DNA of 64,000 nucleotides. Origin: Planctomycetota bacterium. Lineage in GTDB: Bacteria; Planctomycetota; B15-G4. Below are positions 7,884 to 15,937 of this stretch, piece after piece. The translations under genes and the position numbers were made by a program. Each line of letters starts with the position of its first letter. The first letter of the stretch is position 1. The stretch is from positions 1 through 64,000 of the forward strand of contig JAJDEO010000028.1 of assembly GCA_029259745.1 (NCBI GenBank), read 5' to 3'. A model generated the notes under the pieces. It worked only from the letters and a program-made list of their open reading frames with translations. It was not told the DNA's origin and made no database searches.

Positions 7884-9317
7884 TCACGCTGAGTCGCCAA
7901 CGCGGGGGTAGTCGTCGCGCCACGTGCGGAAGTCGGTGGGCCGCAGGAACAGTGGCATCCAGGCAAACATGAGTCTCAGGAGCGACGCTCCCACCACCAG
8001 CCCCAGCGCAGGGAACCAGAACGAGAAGCCCGCGACCCAGTCCGGTTCCGGGGTTCCGAGGTAGCGCGTAACGCCCGTAGCCAAGCCGCGCGTCAGCAAG
8101 AGCACCACGAGGCCTACGAGCGAGCCGTTCAGCCAACGCAGCGAGCGGCGTCCCGCGTCGCTGTCGATCACGTCTCGCAGCACCTCGCGCTTGGGGAAGA
8201 GCTCCGACAAGACAGCGGCGAAAACACCCAGGAGAATGTAGCTGTCGATGGCGATCTCCGAACCCATTGCGTGTGCCATCACCACGTGTGTGCCATGGAT
8301 AAGCGCATTGAGTGGTGGAACGGAGATCAGCAGTGCGACAGTGAGGAGGCACAAGTTCCAGCGTTTGCTGAGACCAAACAGGCGCTCGGTGAACGAGGGG
8401 GCGGTGTCGCGGAGTCGACGCTCGCGGGACATCGCCGCCGTGACCTCCCGGAACACGATCACGAGGATGAGGATCTCCAGCATGCTCACCGAGAACGCAG
8501 TCCACTTGATGATGTGAGACTGCGGAAGGTGGTACGTGTGGTGTGCGTAGTTGGTGAACGAGTTCAGCAGCCCGATGCCGAGCAGCGCGAAGGCAGCGCG
8601 GGATTGTGCGGGACGCGTATCGCCCGACTTGCGTTCACCGATGTACATCAGCGATCCATACACCATCTGATTGAACGCCGCGACGATCGTGCCGCACGAC
8701 TTCCATTGGATCTGCAGGTCGGCAACCGGGTGCTCGCGCACACCAGGGAGCAACCACGCGTGGCCCTCGGCAAACGTCCACAGGAAGTAGAGGATTCCGA
8801 CGGCCCACATATACACATAGGCGGGTCGTGCCCAGAATCCCTTGCGAACCCGAGCAAAGAAGGTCCAGGAGAACAGCAGCCATCCAAGAACGATGAGTGC
8901 CGAGATCGCGGGGTGGAAACCGAGATATTCTCGACCCGTGGTGATCCCGAAGGGCAGCGTCAGCAGTGCGCCGAGACCTGCGAGGCCCCAGCAAACCATG
9001 GTTGCGCGAAACTGAAGGCGCTCGCGTGGGCTTGGCTCACCATAGGTGTGATAGAGGAAGCGCAGGACGCACGCCACGGCGCCGAGGAAGATCCAGGCGG
9101 ACGCGAAGGTCGTGTGGAGTGGACGCAGCTGGACGAGACTGAGGCCGACCGAGTTCATGGCGGTCGCAATCGGGCGTATGTAGGACACGGCCCCGATCGC
9201 GCCGAACACCAGTGACAAGACAGCGCAGAGAAGTGCGCATCCCATGACGAGCAGCACTGCACGGTCGCCGGCGCTGAGGTCAGCACTCTGACGGCTGTTG
9301 CCGAGGATCGTCTTCAT
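7884..9317 (-). CDS. Divergent NorB-like haem-copper oxidoreductase (putative nitric oxide reductase large subunit)
   Basis: A 477-residue, roughly 12-helix membrane protein of the haem-copper oxidase superfamily, closest by motif to the NOR branch. His68 (LRPLHTTFASAW) fits the low-spin haem ligand of helix 2. His259-His260 (NYAHHTYHLP) fit the helix 7 pair at the active-site metal. EGH184-186 in helix 6 supplies a Glu and a candidate third metal His. In helix 10 the sequence is HGTHVVMAHAMGSE: aligned by hand with NorB AHGH, the high-spin ligand is His349 but the low-spin ligand position is Met351. The gene follows the dihaem norC-like gene with a one-base gap. Nitric oxide reduction is inferred from family and context; an oxygen-reducing or uncharacterised NOR subfamily is possible. 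Confidence 0.65.
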   Translation of the reverse strand: MKTILGNSRQSADLSAGDRAVLLVMGCALLCAVLSLVFGAIGAVSYIRPIATAMNSVGLSLVQLRPLHTTFASAWIFLGAVACVLRFLYHTYGEPSPRERLQFRATMVCWGLAGLGALLTLPFGITTGREYLGFHPAISALIVLGWLLFSWTFFARVRKGFWARPAYVYMWAVGILYFLWTFAEGHAWLLPGVREHPVADLQIQWKSCGTIVAAFNQMVYGSLMYIGERKSGDTRPAQSRAAFALLGIGLLNSFTNYAHHTYHLPQSHIIKWTAFSVSMLEILILVIVFREVTAAMSRERRLRDTAPSFTERLFGLSKRWNLCLLTVALLISVPPLNALIHGTHVVMAHAMGSEIAIDSYILLGVFAAVLSELFPKREVLRDVIDSDAGRRSLRWLNGSLVGLVVLLLTRGLATGVTRYLGTPEPDWVAGFSFWFPALGLVVGASLLRLMFAWMPLFLRPTDFRTWRDDYPRVGDSA

Positions 9318-9318
9318 G

Positions 9319-10146
9319 TCATGAGTCGGTGGGCGTCGGGGAGGTCGGGGCCGGTTGCTCAGCAGGACGCGGGTACTCGAACCACGGCAGCGCGAAGAGT
9401 GCGCCGAGCGCTCCGCTTCCGGCGTTTTCGAAGCCCGCACGCACGGTGTCGCCGTGGCCTTCGAGGTGGTCGAGTGCTGCGTGAATGGCATCGATGTCGG
9501 GTGTGGGCAAGACGAACACCGGCATCGCCTTGCCGGGTACGCCCGCTGCGAGGATGGCGGCGAGACCGTCCCGTCCGAGGCGCCCGGACATGCGGGTCAT
9601 GTCGGCCGCACGGTAGGCGCTGCCGACGTTGGGCAGGTGGCAGTCGATGCAGTTCTTCTCGAGGAGGATGGTGAGTCCTCGCTCTTCGCGTTCGAGGATC
9701 GGTTCGTCGGGCGTCGCGGTTCCTCGAAACAGGCTCTCGAACAAGGTGCGTGGAGACATGGCGTCCGCCGCACGCACCTGACCTTGACCGGTGAGATCCA
9801 GCTCGACGAGGAACGTGCGCACGGCCGCGCGTTCTTCGGAACTCATGTGAAACGCCGGCATGACGTCAGTGCCACTCGTAAGCACGACGGAGAGGCGTTC
9901 GTCGGTGAGTTGATTCGCTGCGTTGGTGAGGTCGGGGCCGAGGAATCCGCCGAAGCCATAGACCTGGTGGCAACTCTGGCAGTTGTGTGCATGCCACAAC
10001 TCTTGTCCGCGTGAGGCCTCGGCCGTCAGCGGTGCGGACTCACGACCGACGGGGTCGGTGTAGACCAACCACGTCTGCACGAGGAAGATCGTGACCAGCG
10101 CAAGCAGCATGGCCTTCCGAGTTCGAATGTCTGTGGCGTGAACCAT
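9319..10146 (-). CDS. Membrane-anchored dihaem cytochrome c (NorC-like subunit)
   Basis: A 275-residue protein with an N-terminal membrane anchor (about 12-30) and two c-haem sites: CQSCH at 56-60, followed by GFGGFLGPDLTN typical of NorC-type domains, and CIDCH at 166-170. Canonical NorC has one haem, so the second domain is extra. Distal Met ligands are plausible at Met96 or Met101 and in the GKAMPVF segment. It should pass electrons from periplasmic cytochrome c or alternative complex III to the NorB-like subunit. The C-terminal tail is proline-rich and low in complexity. It lies three bases after narK/doxX and one base before the norB-like gene. Confidence 0.7.
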   Translation of the reverse strand: MVHATDIRTRKAMLLALVTIFLVQTWLVYTDPVGRESAPLTAEASRGQELWHAHNCQSCHQVYGFGGFLGPDLTNAANQLTDERLSVVLTSGTDVMPAFHMSSEERAAVRTFLVELDLTGQGQVRAADAMSPRTLFESLFRGTATPDEPILEREERGLTILLEKNCIDCHLPNVGSAYRAADMTRMSGRLGRDGLAAILAAGVPGKAMPVFVLPTPDIDAIHAALDHLEGHGDTVRAGFENAGSGALGALFALPWFEYPRPAEQPAPTSPTPTDS

Positions 10147-10149
10147 GGG

Positions 10150-11943
10150 TCAGCGCTCGAAAGCGGGCTCGCCTCGGCTCTCGGGGTCGAGACGCAGATG
10201 GTGGTCGAGCGAAAGCGGCCCCGACCCGTTCCAGACGAGCAACGCCAGCGTGAAGAACACGAAGAACGTGAACTGGAAGTCGAGGTTCGTCCCGAGAAGT
10301 CCCTGCGCTCCGTTGCCCGCGAGGTGCATGCCGACGGCGCCGAGCAGCACGACCGCGTTGATCAAGGCAGCGATACGTGTCACGAAGCCCAGTGCGAGGC
10401 TGGCTCCTCCGACGACATGCGCGAACACGAGCAGCCAGGCGATCAACGTCTGGCCCTCGCCCATGCCGGTGCCCAGCGTCGCTTCGAGAGCGGACATGTC
10501 GGTGATGAAGTAGATGCCCTTGAGGACGAGCGCGATGCCGAGGTAGATGCGCAGCACATCCATCGGTCCCACATGACGGAGCCAAGGGACGAGCTCCTTG
10601 AGAGGTGGGTGGTCGTCGCGCAGCTTGCGGCGTGCTGTCATGGCCGCGGCGTGCTCTCTCGCGGCTGTCTCTTCCTCGGCAGGTGAGAAGGTGACGGCCA
10701 ACGTGAAGAACGATGCCAGGGTGACCAGGCCGCCCAAGATGAGCAGCGCTTGGGGGTAGCTGATACCTTCCGAGCGGATCAGGAAGCCTGCGGCCACGGC
10801 ACCCATGTTGCCGCCGGCGCCGACGATGCCGGCCACGGCGCCCAGCGCCTTCTTGTTGATGAACGGAACGATGGAATAGGTCGCGCCCTCGGACATCTGT
10901 ACGAACAAGCTGAAGGCGATCATCATCGGTATCGCCAGGGCGATGACGCGCATCTGGCTGAAGAACATCAGGGCGACGCCCTCGATCAGCAGCGCGATGA
11001 ACAACCACTTCACGCGGCCCTTGAGTCCGTGCCTCTGGACGAACTTGTCGCTGACGTAGCCACCAAGGGTGCGCGCGAAGATGTTCATCAGGCCGAACAG
11101 TCCCGCGACGAGGCCCGCAGTCTTCAGGCCGAGGTCGAAGTGGTCCATGTAGTAGAGCGCAGCGATGTTGTTGATCGTCAGCTCGATGCCGAAGCAAGCC
11201 GCGTAGATGCAGAACAGGGCCCACACCCGCCTGTCCTTCATCGCCATGAAGAAGGCGCCCTTCGTCTTCGCGACCACAGGCATCTCGCCCCGGGCGCGGA
11301 GTTCTTTGAAGTTGCCTTCCGGAAGGTCCGTCGTGACGAAGTAGTACGCGACGCCCGTCAGCATGCAGACTGCGCCCGCGACCACCATGGCCATGCGCCA
11401 GCTCTGAGCATCGCTGAAGCCGAACGCGACGAACGCCGCCATCACCAACGGCATTACCATCTGCGTGACGCCGCCGCCCAGGTTGCCCCACCCGGCGGAA
11501 GTCGCATTGGCCGTCCCGACGCAGTTCGGCGCGAACATCACCGAGGTGTGATACTGGGTGATGACGAACGATGCCCCGATGACCCCGATCCCCAACCGAA
11601 ATAGAAGGAACGACAGGTAGTCGGTGGCCAGTCCGAGGCACATCACGGGGATGCTGCCGAGTACCAAGAGGCACGTGTACGACAGGCGCGGGCCGATCCG
11701 ATCGCACAACCAACCGATAAACAAGCGCGCAATGATGGTGATCGACACCGAAGCGATGATCGTGTTGCCAACCTGCTCCTTCGTGAGTCCTAGTTCGTCT
11801 CGCACCACTGCCATCAGAGGTGCGATGCCGAACCAGGCGAAGAAGCAAAGGAAGAAGGCGAACCAGGACATGTGGAAAGCGCGCATCGGGCGCGTCTTCA
11901 ACGAGAACAAGTCGATGCTCGTGGCCTTGTTGCGAACGTCCAT
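10150..11943 (-). CDS. narK: NarK-type nitrate/nitrite MFS transporter fused to a DoxX-like domain
   Basis: A 597-residue fusion. Residues about 20-435 form a 12-helix MFS carrier with nitrate-porter signatures GWGNLGGGVTQMVMP and GAGGNMGAVAAGFL. A charged linker (about 436-465) leads to a C-terminal domain with four hydrophobic helices that starts RIYLGIALVLKGIYFITD and fits the DoxX/DoxD family. I chose ATG 11943; a TTG lies directly before it, and no clear ribosome site is present. In DoxX-family proteins the helical bundle is linked to quinone or thiol redox chemistry, but its role on a nitrate carrier is unknown. It precedes norC by three bases and follows actF after a 231-bp gap, so it may have its own promoter. 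Confidence 0.75.
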   Translation of the reverse strand: MDVRNKATSIDLFSLKTRPMRAFHMSWFAFFLCFFAWFGIAPLMAVVRDELGLTKEQVGNTIIASVSITIIARLFIGWLCDRIGPRLSYTCLLVLGSIPVMCLGLATDYLSFLLFRLGIGVIGASFVITQYHTSVMFAPNCVGTANATSAGWGNLGGGVTQMVMPLVMAAFVAFGFSDAQSWRMAMVVAGAVCMLTGVAYYFVTTDLPEGNFKELRARGEMPVVAKTKGAFFMAMKDRRVWALFCIYAACFGIELTINNIAALYYMDHFDLGLKTAGLVAGLFGLMNIFARTLGGYVSDKFVQRHGLKGRVKWLFIALLIEGVALMFFSQMRVIALAIPMMIAFSLFVQMSEGATYSIVPFINKKALGAVAGIVGAGGNMGAVAAGFLIRSEGISYPQALLILGGLVTLASFFTLAVTFSPAEEETAAREHAAAMTARRKLRDDHPPLKELVPWLRHVGPMDVLRIYLGIALVLKGIYFITDMSALEATLGTGMGEGQTLIAWLLVFAHVVGGASLALGFVTRIAALINAVVLLGAVGMHLAGNGAQGLLGTNLDFQFTFFVFFTLALLVWNGSGPLSLDHHLRLDPESRGEPAFER

Positions 11944-11984
11944 CAAGTGCGTTTTCTATAGGAGGCGGTGCGAGCCTCGGGGTT

Positions 11985-12150
11985 GGCAGTGTGTTGAAGG
12001 ACTGCTACGGATGGGCGGTGCGCGACTAGTCGTTGTCACCGCGGTGTGGAAGCGCAGGCGAATCGGTGGGCTCGTCGAGGCGGACCCGCCGCGGTGAGGG
12101 ACACCGGGTGCGTGCTGAGCGCCGAATGAGTTTTCACCGGGCTGTTTGCC
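11985..12150 (+). repeat. Dispersed palindromic repeat, copy C
   Basis: The copy runs from GTGTGTTGAAGGACTGCT to GAGTTTTCACCGGGCTGTTT. Its core, near 12041-12077, is the best match to copy A. It fills the gap between actF and narK/doxX, the only long break within the respiratory gene string, so it may separate two transcription units. Confidence 0.75.
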
Positions 12151-12174
12151 CGGGCCCTGCATGAATGATGCGGG

Positions 12175-13368
12175 TTAGGGGGTCGTGTAGCTCAAGCTGT
12201 CCGCAAGGTGCGGGTGATTTGGCGCGACGGAAGGGGTACGCGCGACGGCCGTCTCGGCGACCAGGAAGAAGAGCGCGAGTGCACCGGCCATCGGAGCGAC
12301 CTCCCACGCGCCAACGACGGGGTGAGGCCCCATGAGCGGCGGTCCCACTTGCACGAAGAGATCCAGCGCCTGTCCTACGAGAACGCAGATGGCGACGCGT
12401 GCGAGCACCTTGCGGTTTCGGCACAGCGAGCGCGGCATCAGTGCGAGGAACGGAACGACCCACTTGATGACCACCGTGGCTTGCACGAGCAGCCACCACG
12501 GGCCCTCCTTGCGCACGGTGTAGTGGACCGTCTCTTCAGGGATGTTCGTGTACCAGATCAGCATGTACTGGCAGTACCAGCAGAAGACCCAGAGCAGAGT
12601 GAGCGAGAACAGGATCTTGCCGAGGTCGTGCAGGTGGTCGTCACGAAGCGGGTGGACGAGCGCGCCCTGTCGCTCCTGGCGCAGCAAGATGAGGATCGCT
12701 GCGGCAAGACCGGCGGCACCGAGGCTCGCGAACTGGAGCAACGCGAACATCGTGCTGAACCAATGCGGCTCAAGTGACATGAGCCAGTCCATGCTGGCGA
12801 TGGAGAATGTGGTCGCGGTGACGGCGACGAAGGCTGCCGACCATTTCACGCGGCTGATCGCCAATCCCTCGGTGGGGCGCCGCGCGAACTGCGCGGACAG
12901 CGTGCTGAGCTTGCGTGCGAAGAAGCACCAGACGAGGAAGACACCGACGAGGCGAAGCGCAAAGGCGGTGGGATTGAGCCACGCTTCCTTTCCCTGCAGG
13001 ATCACGTCATGTTCGAGAACTGAAGCGTGCGGCCACTCGTAGAGGCTGTGAATGCCGAACAAGAGCACGAGTCCCAATCCTCCAGCGAGCGGAAGCGTCG
13101 TCGACATGGCCGCCGGGATGCGCTCGAGGCTGATGGACCAACGCGCGCCGGACAAGCAGATGAAGGCGAGAAACACGGGGCCAGCAAGCGCCAGGAGCGT
13201 GAAGTAGCTGAATCCCATGAGGAACCCGGCCCAAACGCGTTCGGGTGCGGCGAACAGCCCCGCGAGTGTGATCAGCCCTGCGACGATCGCGACGAAGCGA
13301 AGTACTTGACGCGTGTGATCACCGCGCTCTCCGTCGTGGGACATCGACCCTACGTCGACGCTGTTCAT
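12175..13368 (-). CDS. actF: Alternative complex III subunit ActF (quinol-binding membrane subunit)
   Basis: A 397-residue protein with about ten helices, of the NrfD-related ActF family. It resembles ActC in fold and by family contributes to the quinol:cytochrome c oxidoreductase membrane domain. Typical stretches are WLMSLEPHWFSTMFALLQF, CQYMLIWYTNIPEE and the short C-terminal tail. The ATG is preceded by GAGGAGG and overlaps the actE stop by four bases. Being last in the act block, it completes the A-B-CD-E-F order; an intact complex can therefore be expected. The preceding MNSVDVGS segment may be optional, since MSHDGERG at 13344 is a second possible start. Confidence 0.85.
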   Translation of the reverse strand: MNSVDVGSMSHDGERGDHTRQVLRFVAIVAGLITLAGLFAAPERVWAGFLMGFSYFTLLALAGPVFLAFICLSGARWSISLERIPAAMSTTLPLAGGLGLVLLFGIHSLYEWPHASVLEHDVILQGKEAWLNPTAFALRLVGVFLVWCFFARKLSTLSAQFARRPTEGLAISRVKWSAAFVAVTATTFSIASMDWLMSLEPHWFSTMFALLQFASLGAAGLAAAILILLRQERQGALVHPLRDDHLHDLGKILFSLTLLWVFCWYCQYMLIWYTNIPEETVHYTVRKEGPWWLLVQATVVIKWVVPFLALMPRSLCRNRKVLARVAICVLVGQALDLFVQVGPPLMGPHPVVGAWEVAPMAGALALFFLVAETAVARTPSVAPNHPHLADSLSYTTP

Positions 13369-13958
13369 TGGGGTCCCTCCTCTTGCAGTCTTCGAACGTG
13401 CGCGATGACAGCCCAGCGCTCCGACCGGCTCAACTGTGCGGCGTACGACGCCATGTTTCCCTGGCCGCGCGTGAGGATGTGGAACATCTCACCGTCGGCC
13501 ATGAGTCGTGCGCGATCCGCGTGCAGCGAAGGTGGGGGCAACATGCCGCGGAACACGACGGGGCCCTCACCGTTGCCGCGGGCGTCGTGGCAGACGAGGC
13601 AGTAGATGCGGTAGAGGTCCTTCCCTTCTCGCGCTGCGGCTTGGGCGTCTGCCTCGTTCGCGGTTGCCAACGGACTGACGAGCTCGACGCCCGCGCGCTT
13701 GGCCTCGTCAGGCCCGGTGCCATAGCGGAACGGCAGCATGCCCCGAGGAACGACTCCGGCGACAAGGGCTTGCTGTGTCTTGCCGTCTGCGAACCACGGA
13801 TTGGGTGTGAAGGACTCCGCTGCGTGGCTGTATGCCATCTCGGTGAAGATCTCGAGGTGGCGCACCTCGGGATCTGGTCGCAGCGCAGCTTGGAGGCCCA
13901 CGAGCGCAACGCAGATCGCGGCGGTCCAGCCCAGAAAGACGGCGTAGCTTTTGTTCAT
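13365..13958 (-). CDS. actE: Alternative complex III cytochrome c subunit ActE
   Basis: A 197-residue monohaem cytochrome c subunit. An N-terminal hydrophobic segment (about 6-27) anchors or exports it. The haem site is CLVCH at 120-124, followed by GNGEGPVVFRGMLPPPSL and an MASYAAQLSRSERWAVIAHV tail typical of class I domains. ATG 13958 has a GGAG ribosome site and overlaps the stop of actCD by four bases. By family it takes electrons from ActA/ActB and passes them to a soluble cytochrome or oxidase, here perhaps the NorC-like subunit. Confidence 0.85.
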   Translation of the reverse strand: MNKSYAVFLGWTAAICVALVGLQAALRPDPEVRHLEIFTEMAYSHAAESFTPNPWFADGKTQQALVAGVVPRGMLPFRYGTGPDEAKRAGVELVSPLATANEADAQAAAREGKDLYRIYCLVCHDARGNGEGPVVFRGMLPPPSLHADRARLMADGEMFHILTRGQGNMASYAAQLSRSERWAVIAHVRRLQEEGPQ

Positions 13959-15937
13959 CGCTGATGCTCCGTCCAAGAATCCAGGGCGTGATGGCGTGCC
14001 CAGAGTTGTGCGACCTCCTCCTGGCTGAGCGAGGCGTTCGCGCGTTCGACGACGAGTACGAAACGGTCGTCTGTCACACCTTCGTGCGCGACGCGTTCGG
14101 CGCCCCCCGGGCGTAGACGACTACGCATGAGCAGCGCCGCGACCGTGCTGAGTCCTGCGAAAAGGATCATCACCTCGAATGCGATCGGGACGAACGCGGG
14201 TAGCGAGTCGAAGGGCTTGCCACCCACATCGACGGGCCAGTCGGTCGATGACGCCCAGTACTGGAACCACAGCGCGAGCCCGAGGCCGAGCGCGCCGAAT
14301 GTCAACGTGACGAAGGGCAATCGCGAACGGCGCCGCCCGAGCGCGGCTTCCAGTCCATGCACAGGGTGGGGCGTGTAGGTGTCGACGACGTGCAGGCCTT
14401 TGCTGCGCGCGTCCGCGATGGCGGACAGCATCGTTGCGGGGTCCTTGAAGACACCGACTTGACGCAGGCCGACGCGCTGCGCTGCGGCGGGCTCGTTCAC
14501 GACGACGTGTGCGTCGTCGTGAACGTGGCCATGTCCGTGGTCGGTGTCGACGACCGCGCGGACCTCGGCCATCGCGATCATGGGAAGGAAGCGGCAGAAC
14601 AACAGGAACAAGGTGAAGAACAGTCCGAAGCTTCCCAGCAGTGTGCCCAGCTCGACGAGTGTCGGTGCGTAGCCGGCCCACGCAGAGGGCAAGAAGTCGC
14701 GGCTCAGCGACGTGACGATGATCACGAAACGCTCAAACCACATGCCCACGTTCACAAGCAGCGAGATCGCGAAGACAGCGCTGATCGAACCGCGGATGCG
14801 CTTGAACCACAGCAACTGTGGGACGAGCACGTTGCAGCCCACCATGATTCCGTATGCCCAACCCATCGGGCCGAAGATGCGGTTGGCGAAGGCGAACTGT
14901 TCGTATGGACTGCCTGAGTACCAGGCGATGAAGACCTCCATCGCGTAGGCCGTTCCGACGATGCTGCTCGTGAACACAACGATCTTGCACATCGCAGTGA
15001 TGTGCTTCCTCGTGATGTAGCCCTGCAGGTTCATGACGCGCCGAGCGACGATCATCAGCGTGAGCACCATGGCGAACCCGCTGAACACCGCGCCGATGAC
15101 GAAGTAGGGCGGGAAGATCGTCGTGTGCCAACCGGGGATCACCGCTGTCGCGAAGTCCGAACTCACGACGCTGTGAACGCTGACGACGAGCGGCGTCGCC
15201 AACCCAGCCAACAGCAGGCAGGTCATTTCCCAGCGCGACCACGTGCGGCCTGAGCCGGTCCAGCGCAGTGAGAAGAAGCCGAGGATCCTGCGACGAAGCC
15301 CAGTGGCGCGATCGCGCATGGTGGCCAAGTCGGGCACCATGCCGACGTACCAGAATGTCGCCGAAATGATGAGGTAGGTCCCGATCGCGAACACGTCCCA
15401 CAAGAGCGGGCTGCGAAAGTTCACCCAGAGCGGCCCGCGTAAGTTCGGGTACGGGAACACCCAGTGCGCCAACCACGGACGTCCCATGTGAATCAGCGGG
15501 AACAGCCCGGCACACATGACCGCGAAGATCGTCATGGCCTCAGCGGAACGGTTGATGGACGTTCGCCAGCGCTGCCGGAACAGCAGCAGCACAGCTGAGA
15601 TGAGCGTGCCCGCGTGACCGATGCCGACCCAGAAGACGAAGTTCGTAATGTCGAAGGCCCAGCCGACCGTGCGGTTGAGGCCCCACGTTCCGATGCCGAC
15701 TCTCAACTGGTATGCCACGGACACCACACCGATCAGCAGCATGATCAGCGATGCGGTGAATGAGATCTTCCAGAGCTGCGTGGGCTTGCGCTCCAGTGGC
15801 TCACAGACGTGGCGCGTGACCTCGCCCGGCGTCGTCGCTCCCGTGATGAGCGGCGTGTCGACGAGCGGATTGTCGTCCGTCGCCAGCTCGCGCTGCGGCT
15901 CGGCGGCCTTGTCGAGCTGTGCCTCGTGGACGCTCAT
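13955..15937 (-). CDS. actCD: Fused alternative complex III subunits ActC (NrfD-like) and ActD (DUF3341)
   Basis: A 660-residue fusion. Residues about 50-475 form a ten-helix NrfD/PsrC-like domain that by family binds quinol and may couple to proton transfer (HMGRPWLAHWVFPYPN, SSDFATAVIPGWHTTIFPPY). A histidine-rich linker (HGHGHVHDDAH, near 490) leads to the DUF3341 ActD domain (about 505-655) with VGVFKDPATMLSAI, YTPHPVHGLEAALG and two C-terminal helices. These are separate genes in the best-studied complexes, so here the 1:1 ratio is fixed. It overlaps actB by four bases upstream and actE by four downstream. Confidence 0.88.
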   Translation of the reverse strand: MSVHEAQLDKAAEPQRELATDDNPLVDTPLITGATTPGEVTRHVCEPLERKPTQLWKISFTASLIMLLIGVVSVAYQLRVGIGTWGLNRTVGWAFDITNFVFWVGIGHAGTLISAVLLLFRQRWRTSINRSAEAMTIFAVMCAGLFPLIHMGRPWLAHWVFPYPNLRGPLWVNFRSPLLWDVFAIGTYLIISATFWYVGMVPDLATMRDRATGLRRRILGFFSLRWTGSGRTWSRWEMTCLLLAGLATPLVVSVHSVVSSDFATAVIPGWHTTIFPPYFVIGAVFSGFAMVLTLMIVARRVMNLQGYITRKHITAMCKIVVFTSSIVGTAYAMEVFIAWYSGSPYEQFAFANRIFGPMGWAYGIMVGCNVLVPQLLWFKRIRGSISAVFAISLLVNVGMWFERFVIIVTSLSRDFLPSAWAGYAPTLVELGTLLGSFGLFFTLFLLFCRFLPMIAMAEVRAVVDTDHGHGHVHDDAHVVVNEPAAAQRVGLRQVGVFKDPATMLSAIADARSKGLHVVDTYTPHPVHGLEAALGRRRSRLPFVTLTFGALGLGLALWFQYWASSTDWPVDVGGKPFDSLPAFVPIAFEVMILFAGLSTVAALLMRSRLRPGGAERVAHEGVTDDRFVLVVERANASLSQEEVAQLWARHHALDSWTEHQR

